This document shows, piece after piece, positions 51,654 through 62,243 of a stretch of 64,000 nucleotides of DNA. Source of the stretch: Deltaproteobacteria bacterium (GTDB lineage Bacteria > Myxococcota_A > Polyangia > Polyangiales > Ga0077539). Each line of letters begins with the position of its first letter. Position 1 is the first letter of the stretch. The notes beneath the pieces were generated by a model. That model made no database searches and had not been told where the DNA came from. It saw only the letters and a list, made by a program, of their open reading frames with translations. The stretch lies in the NCBI GenBank assembly GCA_016218725.1, contig JACRDB010000168.1:1-64000 (forward strand), read 5' to 3'. The translations under genes were made by a program, and so were the position numbers.

Positions 51654-51812
51654 CTACCGCGCTTTGACGTCCCTGGTTGGGGCGCACACCGGGCCGATGG
51701 CATCGATGAGCTCGCCGCCGCGGCCCCCGACGCCCACCAGCACGCTCCCCGGGGCCGCAGCCCAGCCGCGCCTCCTGCGTCTGCACGGTCCCTCCCGCGT
51801 ACTGCACCGCGT
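51654..51812 (-). pseudogene. Truncated, frame-broken copy of the GT-C gene 3' end
   Basis: The 159 bp are nearly identical to two separated pieces of the gene at 54423-56828: 51654-51752 matches about 54423-54521 and 51744-51812 matches about 54686-54755. Both pieces meet at the 9-bp word GCTCCCCGG, which occurs in the intact gene at 54513-54521 and 54686-54694. Loss of the 173 bp between these words explains the remnant. As 173 is not a multiple of 3, the frame changes at the join: one frame reads YAVQYAGGTVQTQEARLGCG, another reads LVGVGGRGGELIDAIGPVCA. There is no upstream gene body. Confidence 0.85.
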
Positions 51813-51829
51813 AGCCTCGAGCGTTCCGA

Positions 51830-52531
51830 CTATGGCCCAACCGAAGCCGCCAGCCGGGCGCGAACTGCGCCACCGCGTACGACAGCGGCCTGGAAAGGTG
51901 CAGGTGTGGTGTCTGAGGTGCTGCCCCCTACAACCTCTTCGGGGCGGATACGCGCGCAGCCCTCTTCCAAGCGCACGGCTTCGATGTGCGCCTGAGACAG
52001 TTCCTTGGGGTACTTTTGACGGAACGTCTCCAGATTGGCCACAATGCGGCGGTGCCAAACAGCATCGTCGGCGCGCGGCTGCCAGGTCGCGATATCCAGA
52101 AGGGTCTTGCCAACGCTTTCGAAGACGTGAAGCACGAACGTCGCGCATGTCAAACCCCGAGCGCCGGCCCCAAGTTCCAGGCTGCCATCCTTGAGGAATC
52201 GACCACCGTCGTAGAGCACTCCGTAAGGGATGCCTTGTCCATTGCGGGCGATAATCCTGCGACAGACCGCTACCACTGAGGGCCAGAGAACGGGGTCCAC
52301 CTCCGGAACCACGCCCACGTAAGGCCGGTCATTACGGAATGCTCTATGAAATGGCTCACAAGTGAGTCTGGCATGGAAGGCAAGGTGGAGGAACTGGAGC
52401 TCCTCGCGCGGCGCGGCGTAGAGCACACCTACATGAAGCTGCTCGGTCGCCGGATCGGCGAGGAAAACGCAGATTCCGACGCGGTACTGGTTGGCGACGG
52501 GTATGGGAAGCGGAGTGAAGAGGAAATTCAT
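51830..52531 (-). CDS. Unknown protein of the three-gene cassette, possibly permuted papain-like
   Basis: 233 residues. No signal peptide. An N-terminal strand-rich part has EQLHVGVLYAAPREELQFL then HLAFH, and the middle has GLTCATFVLHVFESVG. A His before a Cys in such settings is the order found in circularly permuted NlpC/P60 (YiiX-like) thiol peptidases, but I cannot confirm the fold. The C-terminal 60 residues are charged and helical. It starts 12 bp after the stop of the preceding cassette gene and ends 18 bp before the GT-C remnant. Base composition is lower in GC than in neighbouring genes. Confidence 0.6.
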   Translation of the reverse strand: MNFLFTPLPIPVANQYRVGICVFLADPATEQLHVGVLYAAPREELQFLHLAFHARLTCEPFHRAFRNDRPYVGVVPEVDPVLWPSVVAVCRRIIARNGQGIPYGVLYDGGRFLKDGSLELGAGARGLTCATFVLHVFESVGKTLLDIATWQPRADDAVWHRRIVANLETFRQKYPKELSQAHIEAVRLEEGCARIRPEEVVGGSTSDTTPAPFQAAVVRGGAVRARLAASVGP

Positions 52532-52543
52532 GCCTGTGGTGCG

Positions 52544-53266
52544 TCACTCGAGCCCGCCAAGGATTCGTTCGACCCTCTGCGCCTCGTAGTGGGTCAGGAG
52601 GCTGGCCCTGGTCCTCGCAAAAAACGCAGCCCGATTGTGGAGTTCGCTACGCCAAGGTCGCGTTGCAGTGAGGATTCCCACGCTGACTTCGGCGGGCAAG
52701 ACGTGAGCATTGAGCCGTTCGAGCAGGCGCTCGCAACGATGAGGACGGTTGCTGAGCATCTCGGTTTCAACGAACTCGAACGCCCGGTCCAGTGCTCCGG
52801 CGATGTCCCCGCGGGAGGAGAGCTCGGTGAGGTGCTCGGCGACCGGTTCGACTCCCATCGCGTCGTACTGATCAAAGGCCATGCTGGCGAATGCCACACC
52901 CATCGGCATCAGGGCGCTGCTCGATGGTTCCCACGACTCGCTCCCAGCTCCTAGAGGGCGACCAGGAATGGGGAACTCCTCAAACCTCGAACCCGTCAAG
53001 GGCGGCGGGAGCGCTGCCGGTCTCACCCGAACTCCGATAAGTGGTCGTGTGGCATAGTCGCTGTGGCCCGATCCGGAGAGGCGAAGTTCGCTGGCTATCA
53101 GGACCTCCCAAAGCCCGTGCTGAGTTGTCGCCAGCATCCCCGATGAACTGGGTCCCGTAGGGGCCTGAGTCCGCGATGTGGGCGGATGCCCAGCGACGGT
53201 GCACAACCGCTTTATTGCGGTGGTGTCAGCGATGGAGTCAGTCTGAACATCGGCAGGAGCAATCAT
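52544..53266 (-). CDS. Unknown protein of the three-gene cassette
   Basis: 240 residues from ATG 53266, chosen because it forms an ATGA overlap with the stop of the upstream gene; the frame stays open further upstream. The first 130 residues are Pro/Ser/Thr-rich and probably loose. The C-terminal 100 are helical and charged (GALDRAFEFVETEMLSNRPH, then LLERLNAHVLPAEVSVGILT). No signal peptide, membrane helix or known motif is seen. Coupled translation on both sides suggests it acts in a complex with its neighbours. Confidence 0.6.
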   Translation of the reverse strand: MIAPADVQTDSIADTTAIKRLCTVAGHPPTSRTQAPTGPSSSGMLATTQHGLWEVLIASELRLSGSGHSDYATRPLIGVRVRPAALPPPLTGSRFEEFPIPGRPLGAGSESWEPSSSALMPMGVAFASMAFDQYDAMGVEPVAEHLTELSSRGDIAGALDRAFEFVETEMLSNRPHRCERLLERLNAHVLPAEVSVGILTATRPWRSELHNRAAFFARTRASLLTHYEAQRVERILGGLE

Positions 53267-53916
53267 TGGAACTCCGAGATATCGGCGAGGATTTCCCGTG
53301 ACCGGGCCTCGAAAATCGACCATGACCCGAAGCACTCCCGCATCGCCGCGATCGAGTCGCTACCTTGCACATCGCGATGGAAATTGAAGGCGAACAACAT
53401 CCTATCCAAGGTGCCTCCGTCCTGAACATGGAGAACGATGGGCTTGATGTCCAGCTTCAGGCGCACTCCCCCTCCGACATCGCAACTCATGTAAGCACCG
53501 AACCGAGCATCCGTACCGGCGAAGTGCTTGAATACCGCGCGCTGGTCGGCAGCGAAGAGGCGTCGACTTGCAGCGGGCGCGCCTTCCTCGCCGGGGTCGA
53601 CGTACCAATGGAAGTTCACTCCCGCGGCGAGGAACGGAGTGTGTGGTACCAAATCCACCAGTCGCCCGAGAGTATCCGCTACGAGCTCCGCGGTTCCCTC
53701 CGTCGTGGTGAGGATGAACTGCAGCTGCTGGGGAAGGACCAGTAAGGTAAATTTCGACGTTTGTACCTGAGAAAAGGCATCGGTGATGATGATCCCAGGG
53801 AGCACGTCGGCGGCGTTCACCAGCTTCTGTTGGACAAGCCATGTCTGGTTGAACACAGTGGGGTTGAAGACGTTCGCGGCGATCACGACGTTCTGTGACG
53901 CGAGCGTAGCCCTCAT
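53263..53916 (-). CDS. Unknown protein of the three-gene cassette (first gene)
   Basis: 217 residues from ATG 53916; the frame is open far upstream to 54285, but that part reads like non-coding sequence. The protein is strand-rich (NVVIAANVFNPTVFNQTWLV, then SKFTLLVLPQQLQFILTTTE) with a later FHWYVDPGEEG and a C-terminal MLFAFNFHRDVQG. The layout with a central Leu/Val-rich beta region reminds me of proteins grouped under TIGR04255, but this is weak. GC is about 57% in a sampled 60-bp stretch against about 70% or more in core genes here. Confidence 0.6.
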   Translation of the reverse strand: MRATLASQNVVIAANVFNPTVFNQTWLVQQKLVNAADVLPGIIITDAFSQVQTSKFTLLVLPQQLQFILTTTEGTAELVADTLGRLVDLVPHTPFLAAGVNFHWYVDPGEEGAPAASRRLFAADQRAVFKHFAGTDARFGAYMSCDVGGGVRLKLDIKPIVLHVQDGGTLDRMLFAFNFHRDVQGSDSIAAMRECFGSWSIFEARSREILADISEFQ

Positions 53917-54212
53917 ATCCCGCACCCCATTGAGCGTGTCGTGACAGCATTGAAGAGGGTGGAAGTTGGTGGCACTTGGGCTCCTTGCTGTGTGGAGGGT
54001 GGGAACTCCAACGCCGAATGATCCTAGCACCAATTCCTCGGAATGTCGCGGCAGGCTCCGACAAGGCGCGCCGCACCGATTACCTGCCGTGCCTGTGCCT
54101 GAGGTCAACACCTCGAAGTGTGGGACCCGCGGACGCAGCCCGGAGATCGAGAGCAGTACCCAACCCAGGGAATCTACCGCAGGCGCTCTGATGCCAAGGC
54201 CGAGCGCCCGGG
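53917..54212. other. Region upstream of the three-gene cassette
   Basis: About 300 bp without a convincing gene. It should hold the leftward promoter of the cassette; on the minus strand TAGGAT (54026-54021) is a possible -10 box, but no clear -35 is seen. It ends at the third copy of the 17-bp palindrome. Confidence 0.5.
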
Positions 54213-54229
54213 ATGATGCACTGCAACAT
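54213..54229. repeat. 17-bp palindrome, copy 3 (one mismatch)
   Basis: ATGATGCACTGCAACAT. Before the MITE-like insertion it would have directly abutted the stop codon of the GT-C gene; the element at 54231 now separates them. Confidence 0.6.
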
Positions 54230-54230
54230 C

Positions 54231-54418
54231 GGGCCACCAAGATAAGCCCGCGCACGGCGACCTCATCCCCCGGCCCCCTCTCCATTCATGGAGAGGTTGA
54301 GACGTAGGAGGATAACCCATTGGAATTACACAGGATTTTTCCTTCTGCCTCCCCTCTCCATTCATGGAGAGGGGGTTGGGGGGTGAGGTCGCCGTGCGCG
54401 GGCTTATCTTGGTGGCCC
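54231..54418. mobile_element. MITE-like element, 188 bp, with 66-bp terminal inverted repeats
   Basis: The left arm 54231-54296 and right arm 54353-54418 are inverted copies; the outer 35 bp, starting GGGCCACCAAGATAAG, are identical and the inner parts differ at a few positions. The 56-bp centre is AT-richer and codes for nothing. The 6-bp word AACATC flanks both ends (54225-54230 and 54419-54424), as expected of a target-site duplication. The inner arms contain CCTCTCCAT and GGAGAGG, so each arm can also fold on itself. No transposase is present, so it must move in trans, if it still moves. Confidence 0.88.
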
Positions 54419-54422
54419 AACA

Positions 54423-56828
54423 TCACCGCGCCTTGACGTCCCTGGCGGGGGCGCACACCGGGCCGATGGCATCGATGAGCTCTCCACCGCGGCCCCCGAC
54501 GCCTACCAGCACGCTCCCCGGCGGACACGGCAGCTCCCAGGGGAAGCCCCCCGCACCGCCGTGGGCCCCTCCCGGGTGAGGGCTGCGCCAGCGGGGCTCG
54601 GCGCCGCCCTCCATGGTGGCCGGAGCGCACAGGATCCCCACCCGGTCCACCAGCGCCCCGGAGGCCCCCTGGAGCCCGACCAGCAGCTCCCCGGGGCCGC
54701 AGCCAAGCCGCGCCTCCTGCGTCTGCACGGTCCCTCCCGCGTACTGCACCGCGTACTCCGAGTGGTAGCTCGGAGAGGACACGTCGGGCACAAGGCCCCG
54801 GCACTCGATCCCGACCCTGGCCGCCGTGGGGGCGTCCCCCGCCGTGGGCGCCACCCACACCGCGGCGGCCACCTGCCCCGCAGGGCAGGCGACCTGGAAG
54901 GCCGTCCCGCCGGGGCCTCCGCGGATCCCCACCTGCCGCGTCGGCAGCGCGCAGAAGAGCTGCTCGGCATGCCACGGCGAGGTCGGGATCCGCAGGAGCG
55001 AGAAGGGCTGCGAGAGCCACACGTTGCGCCAGAAGCGCGACCACGTCAGGGGCTCCCGCACGGCCCGCACCAGCTCCCCGAGGGCCCCGCACCCGAGGGC
55101 GTGGCGCGCAGCGGTGACCGCGGCGTCCTCGCCCGAGACGGCGTCGGTGTACCGGGCCACCAGCCAGGGGTTCATCAAGAGCTTCTCGTGGCCGGGGCGC
55201 CCTCGCATGCGCAGCGCGAGCCGCGAGGCCACCGGGTCCGCCAGCCCGTAGCGGTCCACCAGGTGCACCCTCGGCCCCACCAGCACCCCCACCAGCCCGA
55301 TGGCGATGCGAGAGCCCACCATCACCACCGAGGGGTCCACCGTGGAGGCGTCCAGCGCGAAGCGGTCGGTCTCCGGCCCCACGCGGCCGAACTCCGCCTG
55401 GTCCACCAGGAGCATGCGCTGGCACACGTCGATGGAGGCCCCGGCGCCCGGGAGCCTCCCGCCGGGGCAGAGCGTGTCCGCCGCGGCCTGCAGCGAGCGC
55501 GCCTCGCGGGTGAAATAATGCAGCGCGTAGTCCTGCGCCGTGAGGGGCCAGCGGTGCCGGGCGTGCTTGACGTACCAGTTGCGCTCGTCGCCGATGTGGC
55601 CCTGGTTCGCCGCGGTCATGCGCAGGGAGGTCGCGCACACCAGCGCCCAGAGCCCCAGCAGGGCCCCGACGGTCCCGTGGATGAAGCGGCGCTCGGTGCC
55701 CTCCTCGGGCGCCTCAAGGGGCGCCGCCCAGGAGGGCAGCAGCGCCAGGAAGGTCGCCGGCAGGAGCATGCGCCCGTGCATGAAATCTCCCCCGACGCGG
55801 GTCACATACGCCGCGTGGAGGAGCCCCGCGAAGGTGGTCCCCACGGCCAGGAGAGCCCCGTAGCGCCGCCCCTCGCGCAGGGCCCTTCGCAGGTGCAGCA
55901 AACCTGGGATGGCCAGGAGGCCCGCGGGGAAGGTGAGGTGGTAGGTCCCGAGGTAGTTCTGCAGGTACAGGTACCCCTGGTCCCAGTGGGCGAAGAAGGC
56001 CTCCTTGGCATGCGCCGTGTTGGGCGACATGTTGGCGTAGTACCCCATGCGAAAGAGCTGCCCTCCCAGGGGGAGCGCGCTCGCCAGGAGTAGCACCCCG
56101 AGCGCCGTGAGCGCCCCGCGGCGGCGCCCTCGCCCTCGCGCCGCGAGCGCCAGGAGCACCGCGGCGAAGACCAGCGCCACGAGCGTCAGGTCCGGGCGCA
56201 CCAGGGGTCCGAGCCCCACCACCATTGCTGCAGGTGCGAAGGCGCGCCAGGGAGGGACCCCCTCGGGCGCGCGGTCCGCGGAGGCCGTGAGGCGCGCCAG
56301 GAGGGCGAAGCTCGCCCCCGCCCAGGCGTAGGTGAGGCCGTTCTCGAGCCCGGCGGAGAAGAAGTCCCACACGGCGGGCACCGCGGCGAAGACCAGGACC
56401 CCGAGGGGCAGCACCGTGCGTGCGCGGACCAGTTCCTTGAAGGACCGCGCCTCGCCGTGGAGCCAGAGGGCGCCCCGGAGGGCGAAGAGGCACCCCGCGA
56501 GCCCGAGGGCGATCCCCGCCCACGCGGACGCCGGTCCCAGCGAGAGCCCGCTGGCCCCGAGGAGCGCGAGCACCAGGGTCCACAGGGGGCTGGTGGTGGC
56601 CTCGACGCGCTCGCCCGGGTTGAACACGGGCCCGTGGCCCGCCAGGACGTTCTCCACGACCCTTACGTTGATGAAGCCGTCGTCCGATACCCAGCGCTGG
56701 TCCACGGCCTCGTACCCGAGGAGCGCGAAGGGCAGCGCGAGCGCCAGCGCCCGGAGGAGCACCACGCGCCGGGGGGCGTCAGGGCCCTTCGCAGGTGCGG
56801 TATCCTCGGCCATGGGAGGGGGCATCAT
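54423..56828 (-). CDS. GT-C membrane glycosyltransferase with C-terminal Cys-Pro-Gly repeats
   Basis: 801 residues. The N-terminal 430 residues have about ten membrane helices and the GT-C motif SDDGFINVRVVENVLAGHG followed by VFNPGERVEATTSPLW, as in ZomB/AftB-like arabinofuranosyl- or mannosyltransferases that use polyprenyl-phosphate sugars. A soluble periplasmic part follows. The last 190 residues hold three related modules with C-x-x-G-x-x-V/L-x-G-V/L-x-G (FQVACPAGQVAAAVWV, LGCGPGELLVGLQG, LPCPPGSVLVGVGG) ending in a C-A-P. A MITE-like insertion touches its stop codon without changing it. The 3' end is duplicated at 51654-51812. The start may be ATG 56813. Confidence 0.8.
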   Translation of the reverse strand: MMPPPMAEDTAPAKGPDAPRRVVLLRALALALPFALLGYEAVDQRWVSDDGFINVRVVENVLAGHGPVFNPGERVEATTSPLWTLVLALLGASGLSLGPASAWAGIALGLAGCLFALRGALWLHGEARSFKELVRARTVLPLGVLVFAAVPAVWDFFSAGLENGLTYAWAGASFALLARLTASADRAPEGVPPWRAFAPAAMVVGLGPLVRPDLTLVALVFAAVLLALAARGRGRRRGALTALGVLLLASALPLGGQLFRMGYYANMSPNTAHAKEAFFAHWDQGYLYLQNYLGTYHLTFPAGLLAIPGLLHLRRALREGRRYGALLAVGTTFAGLLHAAYVTRVGGDFMHGRMLLPATFLALLPSWAAPLEAPEEGTERRFIHGTVGALLGLWALVCATSLRMTAANQGHIGDERNWYVKHARHRWPLTAQDYALHYFTREARSLQAAADTLCPGGRLPGAGASIDVCQRMLLVDQAEFGRVGPETDRFALDASTVDPSVVMVGSRIAIGLVGVLVGPRVHLVDRYGLADPVASRLALRMRGRPGHEKLLMNPWLVARYTDAVSGEDAAVTAARHALGCGALGELVRAVREPLTWSRFWRNVWLSQPFSLLRIPTSPWHAEQLFCALPTRQVGIRGGPGGTAFQVACPAGQVAAAVWVAPTAGDAPTAARVGIECRGLVPDVSSPSYHSEYAVQYAGGTVQTQEARLGCGPGELLVGLQGASGALVDRVGILCAPATMEGGAEPRWRSPHPGGAHGGAGGFPWELPCPPGSVLVGVGGRGGELIDAIGPVCAPARDVKAR

Positions 56829-56868
56829 CGTCCGAGGGCGCCCCTCGGCGCAACGACGCAGCGAGGCT

Positions 56869-59493
<2,625 letters not shown>

Positions 59494-59495
59494 GA

Positions 59496-62243
59496 TCAAT
59501 TGAAGATGCGCGCCCGCGCGATCGGGTTCAACCGATACTCTACGAGCCCCGTGGCGCCCGTATCTACAATGTAGAAGCGGTCCGTCCAGGGCGCGAAGCG
59601 CGCGGCCTGGGGGAACATCCCGGTCTCCACCCGGAGGGCCTCGTAGGCGCCGGTGACGGTGAAGAAGAGCTGCACCCCGCGCAGGATGGTCTCCGCCCGG
59701 GGGCGGCCCAGCACCGGGTCGTTGCGCACCCCGGGGAACACCTGGAGGCACAGGTACGGGTTGGCGAAGATGGGCGTCCGGGCGGCGGTGGCGCGGCCGC
59801 TCGGGTCGAGCTCGCCGAGGCACACGCGCCCGGTGGCGCAGGTCCCTCCGGTGCGGCGGGCGAGGGGGACCCGGGCCAGGAGGCACCGGGTGGAGAGGGC
59901 GTCGGTGGCGTCCTGGCGGGCCCGGTCCACGACGCAGAGGCCCTGGGCGTCGGCCCGAACGGCGTGCTCGTAGCCGGTCCTGGAGCCCACGGCCAGCCAC
60001 TGGTTGGAGGCCCTCACCTGGAAGCGCGTGGCCTGCGGGAAGCACCGAAGTATCGCGTCCCGGGCGCCCTGCTCGTCCCCCGCGGCCTCGGCGAGGCCCT
60101 CGGGCAGGTCCACCAGGAGGTGGTCGTCGTAGGCCTCGAAGACCCGCAGGTCCCGGCGCACGGTGGTGGTCCCGCTGCCGAAGAGCCGCTCACACACGGA
60201 CGCGGACATCCCGGGCGTGGGCCTCGGGTCATCCACCAGGGTGACCAGGTCCCGGGTGGCGCCGTCCACGAGCACCCCGCGGGCGCAGAACGCCGCGCCG
60301 TCCACCCGGAGCTTGAGCCTCCCGGTGCGGGCCACGTCGGGGTCCGGCGAGCCCTCCGGGGTGCGGTCCAGGAGCTGTCCGCCGGAGAGGTCCAGCCCCG
60401 GGAGGATCCCCTCCCAGGTCAAGAGCCAGGACTCATTGCGGGCGCGGTACGGGTCCGGCGTGGGGGTGGAGGTCCCCTGGCCCGCCGCGAAGGCCGTGAC
60501 CTCCACGCCGAAGTTCTCCGCGGTGCAGGCGGTGCCGTCGTCGTTGGGGCCGCGGCTGTCGGCGCAGGCGACCGCGGGGGTGCCGGGGCTGGCGCCCACG
60601 TTCATGCGCTCGCCGCCGGTGACCGGGACCGACACCGCGGGCCTCCCGGTGAGCCTCGGGGCTCGGTCCAGGGCGATCCCCGCGCGGGGCGCGTGGCGCA
60701 GGAACCGGTACACCGTGGCGTCCACGCCCGCGGCGCCGCAGCCCGCCCGGCGGCACGGGGTGTCATAGTCATCCACGTCCACGAGCTGGAGGCTCCCGGT
60801 GCGCAGGAGCGCGCCCACGAAGACCCCCCGCAGGTGCGCGGGCGTCGCGTTGATGCCCGTGGGGCACGTCTCCCGGGAGACCGTGGCGCGGCACGGCACC
60901 GTGGCCATGGCCGGGTCCGGCGCGAACTCGCGGGTGTTCATCGCCGTCAGGGCCACCACCGGCGTCGAGATCGCCACGCGGTACGGCGAGAGCGTCGGGT
61001 CCAGGAGCCTCCCGTCGGGGTTCGGGTCGGGCATGCGGTTGGCGCGTACGCGCTCCCGGCGCTCCAGGTCCAGCACGTACACCCCCCCCTCGGGGCCGAG
61101 GGCGTAGAGGTACGCGGTCCCCTGGCAGTGGTCCGGGTCCGCCCCGCAGGCGACGGTGCTCGGGTCCATCGGCAGCGGCGACGGGGCGGCGATCGCCCGC
61201 GCCCGGCCCGTGAGCGCCAGGGCCCGGGACGGCACCCCGAGCTCCAGGCGGTACAGCACCGCCCGGCTGGCGCCGTCCAGCACGTGCACCGCGCAGGAGC
61301 GCTCGTCGCTCACGTAGACCCGGTTCTGGGCCGTGTCCACCGCGAGCCCGAGGGGCCTCGGGGCGCCGGACACGGGGCACGACCCGGCCCCGCCGTCCAC
61401 CAGGCCCACGGCGCCGTCCCGCGCGTCGGGGCCGTCCGTCGGAGCGTCTGGAGTGTCCGTTGAAGCGTCGGGAAGGTCCGTTGAAGCGTCTTCAACGTCC
61501 ATGCCAGCGTCTAACATATCATCTTGAATATCTGTTGAAACGTCGGAGGACTCGTCGGGTACGTCTCCCACGCCGCCGTCACTCGCCGCGCTGGCGAGCG
61601 AGATTTCCCCGAGGAGCATCGGGGCGGTGGGCTCCTCGACATCGTACACGGCCACCGTGCCGCGGTCCGGGAGGGAGACATAGAGCCGGTGGCGACCCTG
61701 GACGTCCTCGTCCAGGGCGACGTCCCGCGGGGCGCCGGGCAGGGCGACGGAGGTCCGCAGGTCCGGGAAGCGGGCGTTCCCGCCGTCCGCGAGGCCGTCG
61801 ACGTCCTGCCGCAGGAGGGCGGGGTCCATGCGGTAGAGCCTGCGGTCTCCCTCGCAGGCGACCCAGACCGAGCGGGTGTCCGCGGCGATGGCCGTGGGGT
61901 TGGGCCCCACGTGGAGGAACGAGAAGCCCGGGGTCCTCGGTGCGTTGTCTACCAGGGCCACGCCCGCGGTGGTGGCCAGGTCCACCACGGCGACCTCGCC
62001 CCGCTCGGACTGCGTGACCAGCGCGTGCAGGTGCAGGTTCGCGGCGATGCCCGGGCCGTTGTCCCCCGCGTTGAGGGTGCAGTCGGACAGGGGCCTCACG
62101 GCGGAGGCTCGGGACGGGTCCGTCGGGAGCTCCAGGCACACGAAGGCCACGTCCGAGGCGCGGGTGAAATTGTTGGTGCTGTTGAACACCGGGGTGCTGG
62201 TGCACCCGACCAGGGCCGCGAGGCCGAGCCGCCAGGGTCTCAT
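59496..62243 (-). CDS. Large beta-propeller lipoprotein with Asp-rich insert
   Basis: 915 residues from ATG 62243 (ATGA overlap with the upstream gene). The signal peptide ends LAALVGC. Propeller-like strands are spread over the whole length (VAVVDLATTAGVALVDN, RHRLYVSLPDRGTVAVYDVE, NRVYVSDERSCAVHVLDG, GGVYVLDLERRERVRANRM). Between two blades an acidic low-complexity insert of about 60 residues (STDLPDASTDTPDAPTDGPD) appears, encoded at about 61400-61570 by a locally repetitive, less GC-rich stretch. Many Cys are paired. The function is unknown. mutS starts 2 bp downstream. Confidence 0.75.
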   Translation of the reverse strand: MRPWRLGLAALVGCTSTPVFNSTNNFTRASDVAFVCLELPTDPSRASAVRPLSDCTLNAGDNGPGIAANLHLHALVTQSERGEVAVVDLATTAGVALVDNAPRTPGFSFLHVGPNPTAIAADTRSVWVACEGDRRLYRMDPALLRQDVDGLADGGNARFPDLRTSVALPGAPRDVALDEDVQGRHRLYVSLPDRGTVAVYDVEEPTAPMLLGEISLASAASDGGVGDVPDESSDVSTDIQDDMLDAGMDVEDASTDLPDASTDTPDAPTDGPDARDGAVGLVDGGAGSCPVSGAPRPLGLAVDTAQNRVYVSDERSCAVHVLDGASRAVLYRLELGVPSRALALTGRARAIAAPSPLPMDPSTVACGADPDHCQGTAYLYALGPEGGVYVLDLERRERVRANRMPDPNPDGRLLDPTLSPYRVAISTPVVALTAMNTREFAPDPAMATVPCRATVSRETCPTGINATPAHLRGVFVGALLRTGSLQLVDVDDYDTPCRRAGCGAAGVDATVYRFLRHAPRAGIALDRAPRLTGRPAVSVPVTGGERMNVGASPGTPAVACADSRGPNDDGTACTAENFGVEVTAFAAGQGTSTPTPDPYRARNESWLLTWEGILPGLDLSGGQLLDRTPEGSPDPDVARTGRLKLRVDGAAFCARGVLVDGATRDLVTLVDDPRPTPGMSASVCERLFGSGTTTVRRDLRVFEAYDDHLLVDLPEGLAEAAGDEQGARDAILRCFPQATRFQVRASNQWLAVGSRTGYEHAVRADAQGLCVVDRARQDATDALSTRCLLARVPLARRTGGTCATGRVCLGELDPSGRATAARTPIFANPYLCLQVFPGVRNDPVLGRPRAETILRGVQLFFTVTGAYEALRVETGMFPQAARFAPWTDRFYIVDTGATGLVEYRLNPIARARIFN

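Noticed and set aside
53917..54285. Upstream extension of the first cassette protein to 54285
   Set aside because: The extension would run into the MITE arm and has no coding character; the convincing protein begins at 53916.
59494..60045. Extension of mutS by 184 codons upstream
   Set aside because: This part is antisense to the propeller lipoprotein and has no similarity to MutS; MutS proper begins at ATG 59493.
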